A stretch of 64,000 nt of DNA from Vibrio mangrovi (GTDB lineage: Bacteria > Pseudomonadota > Gammaproteobacteria > Enterobacterales > Vibrionaceae), in assembly GCF_024346955.1 (NCBI RefSeq), contig NZ_AP024883.1, positions 310,001 to 374,000 on the forward strand, in the 5' to 3' direction. Positions 34,669 to 43,226 of this stretch are shown here, piece after piece. The position numbers were made by a program, and so were the translations under genes. How positions within the stretch are numbered: position 1 is the stretch's first letter; every line of letters begins with the position of its first letter. The notes beneath the pieces are model-generated. The model saw only the letters and a list, made by a program, of their open reading frames with translations, had not been told where the DNA came from and ran no database searches.

Positions 34669-36165
34669 TTATTCCTGTGCAACCACTTCCAGAGGCCAGC
34701 CCATATCAGTTTGTCGGTTGGCTTCGATTTCCAGTTCCGCTTTGGTGAGCGGATTACTTTCCAGCCATTGAGCATTCAGAAATAATTGTAGTGTGTCATC
34801 TGAAGACTTCAGCGTGAAGCGGGGTTCTAGGGCGGAATTTCGCCGGTGGCTGAGTAAAACGGCCAGACGCAATAATCTGAGTAAGCGCTTACCACTGTTT
34901 CCTGAGAGAGCATGTTGCTCCGGCATGGTGGCAATATTATCCCGATAGCGGCGAATCAATTCTCCCAGACAGTAGCGTTGTGCCCGGGTAAAACCGGGTA
35001 AATCTGAATTCTGGATCAGATAGGCGCTGTGTTCTCCGCCTTTTTTGTAATCAATCGCCAAACCGATTTCGTGTAACTGAGCTGCCGTTCTGAGTAACAT
35101 TTCTGCCTGTGGTTCTGCTACCCAGCCGACGCCGCCACACTGATGAAATAGTTTACTGGCGAGCTCGGCAACCTGCTCTGCATACACCGTATCGATTTGA
35201 TAACGGCTCTGGATACTATGGATAGTCCGTTCCCGGATATCGTCCTGACGCAATCCGTCAACCATCTCGTAAACCAGACCTTCCCTTAGTGCACCGCCGG
35301 CTAAAGTCATGGCTTCGATTTGAAGTTCCTCGAATATCGCGATCAAAATTGACAAGCCACTAGGGAACACCAGTGCTCTTTCCAGTGTCAGGCCTTCGAT
35401 TTCCAGTTCTTCGAGGTGATCAGCCAGCATTGCCTGATTCTGCAAACGTTTCAGTTTGGTCAGTGTGATCACTTCATCCATTCCCTGAGCCAGCATTATT
35501 TCCTGTAATGCCTGAACCGTACCACTTGCACCGACGCAGACATCCCAGCCCAGCGAGCGGTACTGTTGCAGAATTGGAGTCAGTGTATTTTTCGCATCTT
35601 CAATCGCATGCTCAAAATTCGCTTTGGTGAGCTGGCGATCCCGGAAGTGTTTTTCCAGCCAGGTGACGCATCCCATTTTCAGGCTGGTCAGCGCTTTTGC
35701 TTCAAAGCCTTCACCAATGATCAGCTCAGTACTTGCACCACCAATATCGACAACAAAGCGGCGTCCGCTTCCACCGGAAGTATGAGCCACACCTTTATAA
35801 ATCGTTGCGGCTTCTTCGTCACCGGAAATCGTTTCGATCTTGTGGCCCAGTATCTGATTTGCCTTATGCAGAAATGTTCCGACATTGGTGGCTGTCCGCA
35901 GTGTTGCTGTACCGACCACCCGGATATTTTCTTGCGGAATATCCTGCAAACGCTCAGCAAACAGGCTCAGACAATCCCACCCGCGCTGCATCGCTTCCTG
36001 ACTCAGTGAATTTTCTTCATCCAGTCCGGCAGCCAGCCTGACCTTGCGTTTAATTTTGGCCATCGTCTGAATGCTACCGTCAACATGACGGACAATCAGC
36101 ATATGGAAGCTGTTTGAACCGAGGTCAATCGCAGCATAAAGTGGTGAAGATACGGCTTGGCTCAT
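34669..36165 (-). CDS. gppA: Guanosine pentaphosphate phosphatase / exopolyphosphatase
   Basis: A 498-residue Ppx/GppA-family phosphatase. The N-terminal ASKHA-fold motifs are AAIDLGSNSFHMLIV (11-25) and FVVDIGGASTELIIGEG, followed by MGCVTW. The C-terminal half is HD-like and helical (LHEIGLAIDYKKGGEHSAYL). GppA converts pppGpp to ppGpp, and family members also degrade polyphosphate; sequence alone does not separate the two. The position directly after rhlB (8 bp) and near trxA/rho is that of E. coli gppA, so that symbol is used. Confidence 0.93.
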   Translation of the reverse strand: MSQAVSSPLYAAIDLGSNSFHMLIVRHVDGSIQTMAKIKRKVRLAAGLDEENSLSQEAMQRGWDCLSLFAERLQDIPQENIRVVGTATLRTATNVGTFLHKANQILGHKIETISGDEEAATIYKGVAHTSGGSGRRFVVDIGGASTELIIGEGFEAKALTSLKMGCVTWLEKHFRDRQLTKANFEHAIEDAKNTLTPILQQYRSLGWDVCVGASGTVQALQEIMLAQGMDEVITLTKLKRLQNQAMLADHLEELEIEGLTLERALVFPSGLSILIAIFEELQIEAMTLAGGALREGLVYEMVDGLRQDDIRERTIHSIQSRYQIDTVYAEQVAELASKLFHQCGGVGWVAEPQAEMLLRTAAQLHEIGLAIDYKKGGEHSAYLIQNSDLPGFTRAQRYCLGELIRRYRDNIATMPEQHALSGNSGKRLLRLLRLAVLLSHRRNSALEPRFTLKSSDDTLQLFLNAQWLESNPLTKAELEIEANRQTDMGWPLEVVAQE

Positions 36166-36173
36166 AGATTAAC

Positions 36174-37496
36174 TCAGCTATCCTTACTCTGATGGGTTGG
36201 CTTACGTGGACGTTTTCTGGATGAGTTATTATTACGTCCATTCTGACGTCCGGAGCGCGAACCACCGGTATTGGTTCTTCTCGCCGGTTTTGACGAAGCG
36301 AGCTTAAATGGTTTAGGTAAGTCCGTCAGCAGTGCACTGGCATCATAATCTGAAACCGGAATCGAATGTTCAATGTATGATTCGATCCCCGGCAGATTAA
36401 TAGCATATTCTTCACAGGCGAAACTGATTGAGTGACCACTGGCTCCGGCCCGGCCTGTCCGGCCAATACGGTGGACATAATCTTCACTGTCGTCAGGTAA
36501 ATCATAGTTGAAAACATGTGTGACCTGAGGAATGTGCAAACCACGGGCTGCAACATCGGTCGCAACCAGAATATCCAACTGACCCTGAGTGAACTGTTCC
36601 AGAATGCGTTCGCGTTTCTTTTGCGGAACATCACCGGTTAACAGACCGACTCTGTGGCCGTCAGCAGCCAGATGTCCCCAGACTCGTTCACACTTGTGTT
36701 TCGTGTTGGCAAAAATAATTGCTCTGTCCGGCCACTCTTCTTCAATTAATGTCTGTAACAGAGCCATTTTGTGCTCGTTGGATGGATAGAACAGTTCTTC
36801 CTTAATCCGGTGACCGGTTTTCTGTTCCGGTTCAACGACGACGTGTTCCGGACTGTTCATATGCTCAAATGCCAGCTCCTGAACCCGATAAGAAAGGGTT
36901 GCAGAGAATAACATGTTCAGACGACTCTTTGGTGCAGGCATCCGGCGGAACAGGAAACGGATATCTTTGATAAAACCAAGATCAAACATCCGGTCGGCTT
37001 CATCAAGAACGACAACCTGAATATGATTCAGATTAAATACCTTCTGTTTGTAGAAATCGATAATACGACCGGTGGTTCCGACCAGAACATCGACACCTTG
37101 CTGTAGCTTCGATTGCTGTTTGTCATAGCTTTCACCGCCATAAGCCAGCGCAACTTTTAAACCGGTACTCTGCACGAGTGGTTCTGCATCGTTAAAAATT
37201 TGTATCGCTAACTCACGAGTTGGTGCCATAATAATTGCTCGTGGCTGAGTTGGCTCCCGCTCTTCACTGGCAGGGGTTGTTAGCAGATGATTGAAGGTTG
37301 CAGTAAGAAACGCAAGCGTTTTACCAGTCCCAGTCTGGGCTTGGCCTGCAATGTCACGGCCGGAGAGCACTACCGGCAGCGCCAAGGCTTGGATTGGTGT
37401 GCAATATGCAAACCCTTTTTGTTCCAAACCTGCTGTAACCTGAGGGTCTAATCCCAGGTCGGCGAATTTTTGCTCTGTGATATGCGTCTTTTTCAT
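36174..37496 (-). CDS. rhlB: ATP-dependent RNA helicase RhlB
   Basis: A 440-residue DEAD-box helicase. The Q motif region (FAYCTPIQALALP), Walker A (AQTGTGKT), APTRELA, VLDEADRMFD, SAT (FSATLSYR), and the C-terminal motifs ATDVAARGLHIP and HRIGRTGRAGASG are all intact. A basic Arg/Asn/Gly/Ser-rich tail of about 50 residues follows. RhlB unwinds structured RNA for RNase E in the degradosome. ATG 37496 (MKKTHITEQKFADLG) aligns with E. coli; a GTG lies one codon upstream. It is transcribed divergently from trxA and upstream of gppA. Confidence 0.97.
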   Translation of the reverse strand: MKKTHITEQKFADLGLDPQVTAGLEQKGFAYCTPIQALALPVVLSGRDIAGQAQTGTGKTLAFLTATFNHLLTTPASEEREPTQPRAIIMAPTRELAIQIFNDAEPLVQSTGLKVALAYGGESYDKQQSKLQQGVDVLVGTTGRIIDFYKQKVFNLNHIQVVVLDEADRMFDLGFIKDIRFLFRRMPAPKSRLNMLFSATLSYRVQELAFEHMNSPEHVVVEPEQKTGHRIKEELFYPSNEHKMALLQTLIEEEWPDRAIIFANTKHKCERVWGHLAADGHRVGLLTGDVPQKKRERILEQFTQGQLDILVATDVAARGLHIPQVTHVFNYDLPDDSEDYVHRIGRTGRAGASGHSISFACEEYAINLPGIESYIEHSIPVSDYDASALLTDLPKPFKLASSKPARRTNTGGSRSGRQNGRNNNSSRKRPRKPTHQSKDS

Positions 37497-37607
37497 CACT
37501 ATAGAATATCAGCTTAAGCTTGCAATACGGAAGTAAATACATTCCAATAGAGCATCAAATTACTGGTTATTATGCAACCGGTCCAAGAAAATACATTGGA
37601 GTTGAAG

Positions 37608-37934
37608 ATGAGTGATAAGATTTTGCAGCTGACCGATGAATCATTTGATAATGATGTAATTAAAGCTGCAGTTCCTGTTCTGGTCGATTTTTGGGCAGAA
37701 TGGTGTGGTCCATGTAAAATGATTGCGCCGATTCTGGATGAAATCGCAGAAGAGTACGAAGGTAAGCTCACTATCGGTAAACTGAATATCGATCAAAATG
37801 CTGGTATACCACCTAAGTTTGGTATTCGTGGCATTCCGACACTGCTTCTTTTTAAAGATGGTAATGTCGCTGCAACGAAAGTTGGGGCATTGTCGAAGAC
37901 TCAGTTAAAAGAGTTTTTGGACGCCAATTTATAG
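37608..37934 (+). CDS. trxA: Thioredoxin 1
   Basis: A 108-residue thioredoxin with the redox-active WCGPC (32-36), the buried Asp in VLVDFWAEW, and the cis-proline loop GIRGIPTLLLF. It supplies reducing equivalents for ribonucleotide reductase, methionine sulfoxide reductase and PAPS reductase in the cytoplasm. ATG 37608 has a purine-rich GGAGTTGAAG upstream and matches the family start; 12 more codons are open upstream. A terminator separates it from rho. Confidence 0.98.
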   Translation: MSDKILQLTDESFDNDVIKAAVPVLVDFWAEWCGPCKMIAPILDEIAEEYEGKLTIGKLNIDQNAGIPPKFGIRGIPTLLLFKDGNVAATKVGALSKTQLKEFLDANL

Positions 37935-37941
37935 TGGCTGG

Positions 37942-37970
37942 AAACCGTGCATAGAAATATGTACGGTTTT
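37942..37970 (+). terminator. Intrinsic terminator of trxA
   Basis: 12-bp stem AAACCGTGCATA / TATGTACGGTTT (one G-T pair) with loop GAAA and a short T run, 8 bp after the trxA stop. Confidence 0.85.
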
Positions 37971-38131
37971 GCACATGGAAATGAAACAAAATCTAGACTA
38001 GTCTGAGAAATAGTGCTAGGTTAACGCACATTAATGAAACATATGTTCACTTCTTGGTCAATCCTGAGGCCAAATTCCATCTTAACACTAGTAAACAGAT
38101 CCTAATTTTGACTAAACAAGTATCCACCACA

Positions 38132-39391
38132 ATGAATCTAACAGAATTAAAGAACAAACCTGTGTCAGAGCTCGTGCAACTGGGTGAGAGTCTGGGACTC
38201 GAAAATCTCGCACGTCTAAGAAAACAAGACATCATCTTCTCTATTTTAAAGGCACACGCGAAAAGTGGTGAAGATATCTTCGGTGATGGCGTATTAGAAA
38301 TTCTCCAGGACGGCTTCGGGTTTTTGCGTAGTGCAGATAGCTCTTATCTGGCCGGTCCGGACGATATCTATGTGTCACCCAGTCAAATTCGTCGTTTCAA
38401 CTTACGGACTGGTGACTCGATTGCCGGGAAGATTCGTCCGCCAAAAGAAGGCGAACGTTATTTTGCATTGTTGAAAGTGAATACGGTCAACGATGATAAA
38501 CCGGATAATGCCCGTAACAAGATTCTGTTTGAAAACCTGACGCCGCTGCATGCCAACGAGCGGATGGTAATGGAGCGTGGTAATGGCTCAACGGAAGATA
38601 TCACTGCCCGGGTACTTGATTTGGCATCGCCTATCGGTAAAGGTCAGCGTGGCTTGATCGTTGCACCGCCAAAAGCCGGTAAAACCATGCTGTTGCAGAA
38701 TATCGCGCAGAGCATCGCTTATAACCACCCTGAGTGTATCCTGATGGTACTTCTGATTGACGAACGTCCGGAAGAGGTAACGGAGATGCAACGTCTGGTG
38801 AAAGGTGAAGTTGTTGCTTCTACTTTCGACGAGCCGGCATCCCGACATGTTCAGGTAGCGGAAATGGTGATTGAGAAGGCAAAACGTCTGGTTGAACATA
38901 AGAAAGACGTAGTTATTCTGCTGGATTCTATTACCCGTTTAGCCCGGGCTTATAATACGGTTGTTCCTTCTTCTGGTAAGGTACTGACTGGTGGTGTGGA
39001 TGCGAATGCTCTGCATCGTCCGAAGCGTTTCTTTGGTGCGGCACGTAATGTTGAGGAAGGTGGTAGCCTGACGATTATTGCGACAGCACTGGTTGATACC
39101 GGTTCTAAAATGGATGAAGTCATTTACGAAGAATTTAAAGGGACAGGTAACATGGAATTACACCTGAACCGTAAAATTGCCGAGAAACGTGTTTTCCCGG
39201 CAATTGACTTCAATCGTTCAGGAACGCGTCGTGAAGAATTGCTGACTAAAGCCGATGAGTTACAGAAGATGTGGATTCTACGTAAGATCGTTCACCCGAT
39301 GGGTGAGACTGATGCGATGGAATTCCTCATTGATAAGCTGGCAATGACCAAGACCAATGATGAGTTCTTTGATGCAATGAGACGTCAGTAA
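38132..39391 (+). CDS. rho: Transcription termination factor Rho
   Basis: A 419-residue hexameric RNA-dependent ATPase, the same length as E. coli Rho. The N-terminal helix bundle is MNLTELKNKPVSELVQL. The cold-shock-like primary RNA-binding domain (about 48-130) has GFGFLR. The ATPase core contains Walker A APPKAGKTM (about 177-186), the Q-loop region and Walker B DVVILLDSITR. The frame is open 26 codons upstream, but MNLTEL is the family start. The 5' leader of about 160 bp after the trxA terminator fits the known autoregulated rho leader, although I cannot identify the rut sites. Confidence 0.98.
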   Translation: MNLTELKNKPVSELVQLGESLGLENLARLRKQDIIFSILKAHAKSGEDIFGDGVLEILQDGFGFLRSADSSYLAGPDDIYVSPSQIRRFNLRTGDSIAGKIRPPKEGERYFALLKVNTVNDDKPDNARNKILFENLTPLHANERMVMERGNGSTEDITARVLDLASPIGKGQRGLIVAPPKAGKTMLLQNIAQSIAYNHPECILMVLLIDERPEEVTEMQRLVKGEVVASTFDEPASRHVQVAEMVIEKAKRLVEHKKDVVILLDSITRLARAYNTVVPSSGKVLTGGVDANALHRPKRFFGAARNVEEGGSLTIIATALVDTGSKMDEVIYEEFKGTGNMELHLNRKIAEKRVFPAIDFNRSGTRREELLTKADELQKMWILRKIVHPMGETDAMEFLIDKLAMTKTNDEFFDAMRRQ

Positions 39392-39414
39392 AAGAACGAC
39401 TCTGCTCTGATTTG

Positions 39415-39446
39415 AAAAACACCACCGGAAACGGTGGTGTTTTTTC
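39415..39446 (+). terminator. Intrinsic terminator of rho
   Basis: 13-bp perfect stem AAAAACACCACCG / CGGTGGTGTTTTT with loop GAAA, followed by further T, 23 bp after the rho stop. Confidence 0.96.
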
Positions 39447-39504
39447 TTGCATTCAGAAAAATATGCATCAAAAATGAGAGTAGATGTTACACGGAGGTTA
39501 ATAC

Positions 39505-40497
39505 ATGCCACAGGGAACGTGGGTATCACGACTCCTTCTGCTATTTTTCTGTTTCAGTTGCTTTCCGGTATTCGCAAAATCACTGGATGTGATGAGTCGC
39601 GATCAGCTTTTACAGGCACCTTCGATTCAGTCAAAAGTTGCAGAACTCAAACAGTTCATTACTGATGATAAAATTGATTCTTTAAAATTTGCCTTACAGC
39701 GTTTGGCGCTACCTCAACAGGAAGCCGTCCGTTTTCTACTGCTGAGAACGCTTGAACAGGAAAAAACGATATTTTCTGCGCCGGTAGAACATTTTATCGA
39801 ACAGCAGCGCTTGCTCCCTCCGGTCTATTATGTGACAGAAAAAGGGGATGGATACGAGCTTTCCACTCCCGCTTTTAATTACCCTGCAGTTGCCAGCCGG
39901 TTAGTCAAATCCTGGAAACAGGAAAAAAGTATTCTCGATTTCGTATTACAGGTTGAGCATCACCATTTACGTTTACGCCAATGGTTATCCGGAGACAAGC
40001 ACCAGCATGATGCCAGAGAGTCTTTGCTGATTAAGGAACTTGGCAGTTTGTCAGAGTCCGGACTGCGTTATCTGACAGAACAGATTGTGAAAGAGAGTAT
40101 CAGCAGTTGGTTACCTTCGACACGAGTGATGGCGGCATTGGCTAAAGAAAGCAGGAGTGAAGATATTTACCGTTTACTGTGGTTAATGAAATCTGACTAT
40201 TATTCTGAAGCTGAACTGACCCGGCTGTCTGCTCTGAAAGATGACTTTTCTTTGCAGCAGGTTATGGCCGCCAGTCATAATCCCAGTCTGAGAGATCAGG
40301 CAATTAACACGCTGGTTCAGACACGGCCTATGTCTGAAAAGGTGAAAACTTATCTGGTGCAGCAGCTCAGTCAGGAAGAAGCGCCATATGTTGCCCAGAC
40401 ATTAGTGGAAGCTGGTTATAGAAGCTGGCTGGAAGAGCTGTTAAAGACTGATCGGCAGGTGAAGCATGGAGCACTGGTACAGGCTTTAGGTCGCTAG
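39505..40497 (+). CDS. Exported hypothetical protein, helical-repeat type
   Basis: A 330-residue protein with a clear signal peptide (MPQGTWVSRLLLLFFCFSCFP, cleavage probably after VFA at about residue 24), so periplasmic. The rest is almost entirely predicted helix with repeated Leu-rich helical pairs resembling HEAT-type solenoids, for example ESLLIKELGSLSESGLRYL and DQAINTLVQTRPMSEKV. I do not recognise a named family. GGAGGT precedes the ATG at a good spacing. It stands alone between the rho terminator and ubiD; the 179 bp after it hold no gene. Confidence 0.78.
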   Translation: MPQGTWVSRLLLLFFCFSCFPVFAKSLDVMSRDQLLQAPSIQSKVAELKQFITDDKIDSLKFALQRLALPQQEAVRFLLLRTLEQEKTIFSAPVEHFIEQQRLLPPVYYVTEKGDGYELSTPAFNYPAVASRLVKSWKQEKSILDFVLQVEHHHLRLRQWLSGDKHQHDARESLLIKELGSLSESGLRYLTEQIVKESISSWLPSTRVMAALAKESRSEDIYRLLWLMKSDYYSEAELTRLSALKDDFSLQQVMAASHNPSLRDQAINTLVQTRPMSEKVKTYLVQQLSQEEAPYVAQTLVEAGYRSWLEELLKTDRQVKHGALVQALGR

Positions 40498-40676
40498 TTA
40501 CGTTCAGGGCTCTGTCTGTTGGCACTCAGCGAAAATGTATTTTGAGAGTATTAATAAATATGTTCGGAATGATCGTTTCTCAATGAGAGCGACCCGACAG
40601 CAGAGAGAAAAAGAAAAGTCAGAGTTGTTGGGTTTTTGTTATACTGCCTCTTATATTACCTTCAGGCAGAAGTCTT

Positions 40677-42143
40677 ATGATTTTTAAGGATTTACGCGAT
40701 TTTATCGACCATTTGGAAAAACATGGTCAACTGAAGCGCATTCAACACCCGATTGACCCTCAATATGAAATGACCGAGATTTGTGACCGGACACTGAGAG
40801 CTGGTGGTCCGGCACTTTTATTTGAGAATCCCGTAGGTTATGAAATACCGGTTCTGGCCAATCTGTTTGGTACGCCGGAACGGGTTGCGATGGGGATGGG
40901 CCGTACCGATGTCAGTGAGTTGCGCGAAGTAGGGCAATTACTTGCGTATCTCAAAGAGCCTGAGCCACCGAGAGGCTTTAAAGATGCTCTGGATAAACTA
41001 CCGGTTTTTAAGCAAGTGTTGAATATGCCGGCTAAGCGTCTGAAAAAGGCACCCTGTCAGGAAGTAATTTGGCAGGGTGATGATGTCGATCTGGATAAAA
41101 TCCCGGTGATGAGTTGCTGGCCAGGTGATGTGGCACCATTACTGACCTGGGGTTTGACGATTACGAAAGGCCCGGCGAAAACACGGCAGAATCTGGGAAT
41201 CTACCGGCAGCAGAAAATCAGTAAAAATAAAGTGATCATGCGTTGGTTTCAGCACCGTGGCGGTGCTCTGGATTTTCGAGACTGGCAGGAAACATATCCC
41301 GGAAAGCCATTTCCGGTCTCTGTTGCTTTCGGTGCTGATCCGGCAACAATTCTGGGGGCGGTTACACCGGTTCCTGATACATTGTCTGAATACGCATTTG
41401 CCGGACTACTGAGGGGCAGTAAAACTGAGGTTGTACAGTCGGTGAGTAATGATTTGGAAGTTCCGGCCAGTGCAGAAATTGTCCTCGAAGGATATATTGA
41501 CCCGAATGAATATGCTGATGAAGGGCCTTATGGTGATCATACCGGCTATTTTAATGAGGTTGAGCGCCATCATGTCTTTACTGTGACTCATGTGACAATG
41601 AGGAAGCAGCCAATCTACCATAGTACATATACAGGCAGACCGCCGGATGAGCCTGCGGTTCTCGGGGAAGCATTAAACGAAGTCTTTGTTCCTATATTGC
41701 AAAAGCAGTTTCCGGAGATTGTCGATTTTTATCTTCCTCCGGAAGGTTGTTCCTATCGCATGGCTGTCGTGACAATGAAGAAGCAGTATCCGGGTCATGC
41801 CAAACGTATCATGATGGGTGTCTGGTCTTTTTTACGTCAGTTTATGTATACCAAATTTGTCATTGTATGCGATGACGATATTAATGCCAGGGACTGGAAA
41901 GATGTTATCTGGGCGATCACCACCCGGATGGATCCTGCCCGGGATACAGTTATGGTTGAAAATACCCCGATTGATTCTCTGGATTTTGCATCTCCTGTCT
42001 CAGGACTTGGTTCTAAAATGGGGCTGGATGCAACGAATAAATGGGATGGCGAAACTTCGAGGGAATGGGGAAAAGAGATCCGCAAAGATCCTGAAATTGT
42101 CGGTAAGATCGATGCGATCTGGGATGAGCTAGGAATTCTATGA
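40677..42143 (+). CDS. ubiD: 4-hydroxy-3-polyprenylbenzoate decarboxylase
   Basis: A 488-residue prenylated-FMN-dependent decarboxylase acting in ubiquinone synthesis. It starts FKDLRDFIDHLEKHGQLKRI. RAGGPALLFENP, YADEGPYGDHTGYFNEVERH (with the family's active-site Glu and Arg region) and the C-terminal TTRMDPARD are typical. Normal length. The stop overlaps the ATG of a small ferredoxin gene (ATGA), followed 15 bp later by fre, so the three are one transcription unit. Confidence 0.97.
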   Translation: MIFKDLRDFIDHLEKHGQLKRIQHPIDPQYEMTEICDRTLRAGGPALLFENPVGYEIPVLANLFGTPERVAMGMGRTDVSELREVGQLLAYLKEPEPPRGFKDALDKLPVFKQVLNMPAKRLKKAPCQEVIWQGDDVDLDKIPVMSCWPGDVAPLLTWGLTITKGPAKTRQNLGIYRQQKISKNKVIMRWFQHRGGALDFRDWQETYPGKPFPVSVAFGADPATILGAVTPVPDTLSEYAFAGLLRGSKTEVVQSVSNDLEVPASAEIVLEGYIDPNEYADEGPYGDHTGYFNEVERHHVFTVTHVTMRKQPIYHSTYTGRPPDEPAVLGEALNEVFVPILQKQFPEIVDFYLPPEGCSYRMAVVTMKKQYPGHAKRIMMGVWSFLRQFMYTKFVIVCDDDINARDWKDVIWAITTRMDPARDTVMVENTPIDSLDFASPVSGLGSKMGLDATNKWDGETSREWGKEIRKDPEIVGKIDAIWDELGIL

Positions 42144-42409
42144 CCTTTACGGTACGCTTACTTCCCGAAGAGTTAGAATTTATCGTTGAACCCGGACAAA
42201 CCGTATTAGATGCGGCAATCCGTCAGCAAATCCCTTTCCCGCACCGTTGCAGAGTCGGTGCTTGTGGCATGTGCTTGTGTAAGAAGGTTTCCGGGGAAGT
42301 CTCTTACCGACTGGAACCAATGCTGACGGAAGAAGAACAGTCTCAGGGATGGATATTTTCCTGTCAGGCTTATGCTCAAACTCATTTAGTACTTACTCTG
42401 GATGAGTGA
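42140..42409 (+). CDS. Plant-type 2Fe-2S ferredoxin domain protein
   Basis: An 89-residue ferredoxin with the cluster ligands C37-x4-C42-x2-C45 and C75 (HRCRVGACGMC and FSCQAY), the canonical chloroplast-type spacing. It can carry one electron between a flavin reductase and an oxygenase. It overlaps the ubiD stop by 4 bp and precedes fre by 15 bp, so it is probably the redox partner of Fre. Similar small ferredoxins occur next to reductases of two-component mono- and dioxygenases. An oxygenase partner is not in the window; a ubiquinone hydroxylation step is conceivable but only inferred. Confidence 0.88.
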   Translation: MTFTVRLLPEELEFIVEPGQTVLDAAIRQQIPFPHRCRVGACGMCLCKKVSGEVSYRLEPMLTEEEQSQGWIFSCQAYAQTHLVLTLDE

Positions 42410-42424
42410 GTAAGAGGAATTATA

Positions 42425-43144
42425 ATGATCATAAAATGTAAAGTTAACGCAGTTCAGCCTTTAGCCAGTAATACCTACCGTATTCTTCTCCAGCCGGAGA
42501 GCAAAATCGACTTTTATGCCGGTCAATATCTGATGGTTGTCATGGGAGAAGGGGATAAACGCCCGTTTTCAATTGCCAGTAGTCCATGCCGGGAAGGTGG
42601 TGAACTGGAGTTGCATATTGGAGCTGCAGAACACAACGCTTATGCGATCGAAGTTGTCGATGCAATGAATACGGCATTAGAGCAGGGATTGGACATCACG
42701 ATAGATGCACCACATGGTGATGCCTGGTTAAAAGAAGAAACAGAACGTCCTTTACTATTGATTGCCGGTGGAACCGGTTTTAGCTATGTACGTTCAATTC
42801 TGGATCACTGTCTGAGTCAGAATATTCAGCGTGATATTTATTTGTACTGGGGAGCAAAAGATGTTCACCAGTTATATGCATTGGATGAATTGCGTGATAT
42901 CGCAACTCGTAATACCCGGCTGACCTTTATACCAGTTGTTGAGGCACTGGCAGATGAGCCGGACTGGGATGGAAAAGTCGGGAATGTGTTACAGGCAGTC
43001 AGTGCTGACTTTGAATCTCTGGAAGCTGTTGATATTTATATTGCCGGTCGGTTTGAAATGGCTGGTGCCGCCCGGGAGCAGTTTACTCAGAAGAAACACG
43101 CAAGAAGTGATCGTATCTATGGGGATGCATTTGCATTTATCTGA
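42425..43144 (+). CDS. fre: NAD(P)H-flavin reductase
   Basis: A 239-residue ferredoxin-reductase-fold enzyme (LuxG/Fre type) that reduces free flavins with NAD(P)H. The flavin motif RPFSIASSP (53-61), the nicotinamide-binding IAGGTGFSYVRSI and the C-terminal IYIAGRFEMAGAAR are intact. Reduced flavins serve ferric-iron reduction, ribonucleotide reductase activation and, in luminous bacteria, luciferase. It ends the ubiD-ferredoxin-fre unit. The location after ubiD is the same as in E. coli; the ferredoxin between them is not found there. Confidence 0.95.
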   Translation: MIIKCKVNAVQPLASNTYRILLQPESKIDFYAGQYLMVVMGEGDKRPFSIASSPCREGGELELHIGAAEHNAYAIEVVDAMNTALEQGLDITIDAPHGDAWLKEETERPLLLIAGGTGFSYVRSILDHCLSQNIQRDIYLYWGAKDVHQLYALDELRDIATRNTRLTFIPVVEALADEPDWDGKVGNVLQAVSADFESLEAVDIYIAGRFEMAGAAREQFTQKKHARSDRIYGDAFAFI

Positions 43145-43184
43145 ATTTTCTTCACGAAGGATTTGCGTCTCACGAGATATTGAT

Positions 43185-43214
43185 AAAAAGCCTCTGAATT
43201 CCGGAGGCTTTTTT
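43185..43214. terminator. Terminator between convergent fre and pssA
   Basis: Stem AAAAAGCCTC / GAGGCTTTTT with a 9-nt loop. It is flanked by A and T runs, so it can serve both directions. Confidence 0.9.
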
Positions 43215-43226
43215 GATGGAAGAAAA

